In this document: piece by piece, positions 12,979-15,660 of the stretch | How the letters are laid out: every line of letters begins with the position of its first letter | How positions within the stretch are numbered: the first letter of the stretch is position 1 | From: CAYYRI01 sp964474185 | Lineage (GTDB): Bacteria > Patescibacteriota > Minisyncoccia > Minisyncoccales > RBG-13-42-11 | Assembly (NCBI GenBank): GCA_964474185.1 | Contig: CAYYRI010000010.1 | Span: 1-15,660 of the forward strand | Length of the DNA stretch: 15,660 bases | Direction: 5' to 3' | Notes under the pieces: model-generated | Databases searched by the model: none | Told to the model about the DNA's origin: nothing | Seen by the model: only the letters and a program-made list of their open reading frames with translations | Position numbers and translations under genes: made by a program

Positions 12979-15660
12979 ATGAACGGAAACTTCACCAATA
13001 AAGCGCAGGAGGTGATTCTCGCCTCCCAATCCGTTGCCCAGGAAAGAGGCCAGCAGCAGATTGATGCCTTGCATCTTTTATATTCTTTGCTTTCTCAGGA
13101 AGAAAGCGTGGTTTTGAACGTGCTTCAAAGATTGGGAGTTGATATCGAAGGGATAAAAAGGAAAACGAAAACGGCTTTGGATAAAATTCCGGTAATTTCC
13201 GCTCCTCAGGCCTTCGGTCAGTTTTATTTGACTCAGGACATGGCCAAAGTTTTAGATAGAGCCAGACAGGAGGCAATGAAAATGGGGGACGAATACATTT
13301 CGGTGGAACACTTGTTTTTATCCCTATTGAATACGGAAACAAAAGCCAAAGAAATTTTAGACAAGGCCTCCTTTTTGCAATCAGGGGGCGGAGTTTCTTC
13401 CTTGGAATTCGGTAAATTAGATTACGAGACTTTTTTGAAGCAGTTGGCCCAAATCCGGGGCGGCCAGAGAATCACCGATCCCGAACCCGAATCAAAATAT
13501 CAAGTCATTGAAAAATATGCCAGAAATCTGACTCAATTAGCCAGGCAGGGGAAATTAGATCCCGTAATCGGCCGAGATAACGAAATCCGGAGATTGATGC
13601 AGGTATTATCGCGCCGGACAAAAAACAACCCGGTTTTAATTGGAGAAGCCGGGGTTGGAAAAACAGCCATTGTTGAAGGACTGGCTCAGAAGATTGTTTC
13701 CGGCCAAATCCCTGAAAGTTTGAAAGATAAAGAGATTATCGGTTTGGATTTGGGATCTTTGGTGGCCGGAACGAAATACAGAGGAGAATTTGAAGACAGA
13801 GTCAAGGCTCTTTTGAAAGAAATAAACCGGGGGGCCGGCCGCTATCTTCTTTTTATTGATGAATTGCACACTTTAGTTGGAGCCGGAGCAGCCGAAGGAG
13901 CAATTGATGCTTCTAATCTTCTGAAGCCGGCTTTGGCCAGAGGAGAGCTGAGAGCGATCGGAGCCACTACTTTGAAAGAATACCAAAAGTATATTGAGAG
14001 AGACCCGGCGTTGGAAAGAAGATTCCAGCCGATTTACGTTCAGGAACCCACCATTGAGGATACGATTTCAATTTTGAGGGGGATCAAGGAAAAATACGAA
14101 TTGCATCACGGAGTAAAAATAAAAGATTCAGCTTTGGTTGCAGCTGCCGAACTGGCCGCCAGATATATTACCGACAGATTTTTGCCGGATAAAGCGGTGG
14201 ATCTGATGGATGAAGCAATGAGTTCTTTAAGATTGGAAATTGAATCGGAACCCGTGGAATTGGAAAGTTTAAAAAAGGAAATCCAGAAACTGGAAATTGA
14301 AAAAGAAGCTCTCAAGCTGGATCAAAGGAAACAAAAAGTATTGAGCAGGCAAATAGCCGATTTGAAAGAAAAAGCAAAAATAATCGAGGCGAGATGGCAA
14401 TCGGAAAGAGAGACCATCAATAAAATTAAAATCCTTAAAAAAGAATTAGAAAGTGTCCGCTTTGAAGCGGAAAAAGAACAGGCGTCCGCCAATCTTCAGA
14501 AAGTGGCGGAAATAAAATACGGGAAAATCCCGAACCTTCTGAAAGATCTTAGGGCGGTCGAAAATAAATTGGCCAGATTCCAAAAAAATAGGCCCATCTT
14601 GAAAGAAGAAGTTTTGGAAGAAGAAGTGGCACAGGTGGTTTCCCGATGGACGGGAATACCGGTAACGCGCCTTCTGGAGGAAGAAGTGAGAAAATTAGAA
14701 AAAATGGAGGAGATTCTTTCAAAAAGAGTAATCGGCCAGGAAGAAGCAATCAGGGCGATTTCCAACGCTCTTCGGAGAGCGCGAGCGGGAATCTCGGAAG
14801 AAAACAGGCCTTTGGGATCTTTCATATTTTTAGGTCCGACGGGAGTGGGGAAAACAGAAACCGCCAAAGCCCTTGCCGAATTTCTGTTTAACGATGAGAA
14901 TGCTTTAGTCAGGCTGGATATGTCGGAATACATGGAAGAGCATACGGTTTCCAAGATGATAGGCGCTCCCCCGGGTTACGTCGGCTATGAAGAAGGAGGG
15001 CAGCTGACGGATAAAATCAGGAGAAGGCCGTACAGCGTTATTCTGCTCGATGAAATTGAAAAAGCCCATCCCAAGGTTTTTAACATTCTGCTTCAGATTC
15101 TGGAAGACGGAAGACTGACCGACGCCAAGGGCAGAACGGCTTCTTTTAAAAATGCGATTTTGATTATGACCTCGAACGTCGGTTCGGAGCATATCGCCAA
15201 AATGGGCTCCCTGGGATTTTTAGGAGAGAAAGAGGAGGAGGAAAAAAAGAATTTAAAAGAGAGAGTGATGGACGCTTTGAAAGAACAGTTCCGGCCCGAG
15301 TTTTTGAACAGAATTGACGAAATCATTATTTTCAATTATCTTCAGAAGCCGGAAATCAGAAAGATAGTTGATTTGGAATTGGAGAAAGTAATCGCCCGAC
15401 TTAAGGGCAAAAAAATCGAAATTAAAATAACCGAAAAAGCCAAAGAATTTTTAGTCCAAAAAGGATTTGATCCGAATCTGGGAGCAAGGCCTTTGAAAAG
15501 AGTGATCCAGAAATTGCTTTTGGATCCCTTGGCTTTAAAAATTGTTTCGGGCTTGCTGGAAAAAGGGGACAGGGTAGTTATTGATTTCGAGGAGGATAAA
15601 ATCAAGATTCTTACTTCGAAAGATTTGATGAAAACCAGCCGCGAGAAAAAAAGAGAAAAA
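12979..15660 (+). CDS. clpB: ATP-dependent disaggregase ClpB (open at the window end)
   Basis: Hexameric AAA+ chaperone that extracts polypeptides from aggregates, normally with DnaK. The reading frame runs 894 codons to the window edge with no stop. Domains: Clp N-domain (1-145); NBD1 with Walker A GEAGVGKT (222-229) and Walker B LLFIDE (290-295); a long coiled-coil M-domain (about 418-540), which marks ClpB rather than ClpC/ClpA; NBD2 with Walker A GPTGVGKT (619-626) and Walker B VILLDE (687-692); then the C-terminal D2-small domain (NLGARPLKRVIQKLL...). The usual ClpB ends near VIDFEEDKIKI, but here about 20 more basic residues follow (KTSREKKREK), so there is a C-terminal extension or an end just outside the window. 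It lies behind the HtrA-like gene, giving a protein-quality-control pair. Confidence 0.96.
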   Translation, partial: MNGNFTNKAQEVILASQSVAQERGQQQIDALHLLYSLLSQEESVVLNVLQRLGVDIEGIKRKTKTALDKIPVISAPQAFGQFYLTQDMAKVLDRARQEAMKMGDEYISVEHLFLSLLNTETKAKEILDKASFLQSGGGVSSLEFGKLDYETFLKQLAQIRGGQRITDPEPESKYQVIEKYARNLTQLARQGKLDPVIGRDNEIRRLMQVLSRRTKNNPVLIGEAGVGKTAIVEGLAQKIVSGQIPESLKDKEIIGLDLGSLVAGTKYRGEFEDRVKALLKEINRGAGRYLLFIDELHTLVGAGAAEGAIDASNLLKPALARGELRAIGATTLKEYQKYIERDPALERRFQPIYVQEPTIEDTISILRGIKEKYELHHGVKIKDSALVAAAELAARYITDRFLPDKAVDLMDEAMSSLRLEIESEPVELESLKKEIQKLEIEKEALKLDQRKQKVLSRQIADLKEKAKIIEARWQSERETINKIKILKKELESVRFEAEKEQASANLQKVAEIKYGKIPNLLKDLRAVENKLARFQKNRPILKEEVLEEEVAQVVSRWTGIPVTRLLEEEVRKLEKMEEILSKRVIGQEEAIRAISNALRRARAGISEENRPLGSFIFLGPTGVGKTETAKALAEFLFNDENALVRLDMSEYMEEHTVSKMIGAPPGYVGYEEGGQLTDKIRRRPYSVILLDEIEKAHPKVFNILLQILEDGRLTDAKGRTASFKNAILIMTSNVGSEHIAKMGSLGFLGEKEEEEKKNLKERVMDALKEQFRPEFLNRIDEIIIFNYLQKPEIRKIVDLELEKVIARLKGKKIEIKITEKAKEFLVQKGFDPNLGARPLKRVIQKLLLDPLALKIVSGLLEKGDRVVIDFEEDKIKILTSKDLMKTSREKKREK

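Noticed and set aside
12979..15660. ClpC or ClpA instead of ClpB
   Set aside because: The coiled-coil middle domain is about 120 residues long, as in ClpB; ClpC has a much shorter one and ClpA lacks it.
1..15660. CRISPR array, tRNA or rRNA genes, alternative genetic code
   Set aside because: No regularly spaced repeats or cloverleaf/rRNA motifs were seen. TGA ends hisS, the GT-B gene and the EamA gene at the expected places, so TGA is not recoded.

Overview
The window looks like a chromosomal segment of a Candidate Phyla Radiation bacterium, most likely Parcubacteria/Patescibacteria. The evidence is a moderately low GC content, very short intergenic gaps, all genes on the plus strand, a short S21 with the CPR-style sequence, reduced versions of several proteins (FtsZ without a C-terminal tail, ComEC without its nuclease-like domain), and the hisS-HIT-rpsU-yqeY-ybeY-ftsA-ftsZ order. 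TGA, TAG and TAA all act as stops, so the standard bacterial code fits. The lineage is an inference from gene content, not a database result.

Layout: (1) 1-50 is the end of a repeat element, followed by a good sigma70-like promoter (52-80) and a short hairpin leader. (2) 140-7448 is a tight housekeeping run: lepB (signal peptidase I), hisS, a HIT hydrolase, rpsU, yqeY, ybeY, ftsA, ftsZ and a short comEC. It covers protein export, translation, ribosome quality control, cell division and DNA uptake. (3) 7465-11483 looks like a cell-envelope/glycan module: a GT-B-like glycosyltransferase, a DMT/EamA transporter, a membrane-anchored clan-A-like glycoside hydrolase and a GT2 glycosyltransferase. 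(4) 11654-15660 is protein quality control: a membrane-anchored HtrA/Deg protease and ClpB, which is still open at the window edge.

The most interesting content lies between the genes. Three elements (1984-2113, 2665-2815, 11494-11652; 130, 151 and 159 bp) share one architecture. Each begins CCC[C/A]GT and ends in the inverted copy, is flanked by a perfect 4-bp direct repeat (TGAA, TAAA, TATG), has an internal mirror of its terminus, an AT-rich linker and a right-hand hairpin. Each has landed exactly on a stop or start codon. Removing an element plus one flanking repeat restores a compact gene junction; in the first case it recreates an ATGA overlap between hisS and the HIT gene. A fourth copy is cut by the left window edge. 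They behave like small non-autonomous mobile elements whose structure is conserved more than their sequence.

A second, unrelated family of AG-rich palindromes (GCGAAG...CTTCGC around a GAAGA-type hairpin) occurs between genes and also in frame inside yqeY and near the end of the GT2 gene, where it adds similar Lys-Ser-Ser-Ser-Pro peptides. This recalls the Rickettsia palindromic elements.
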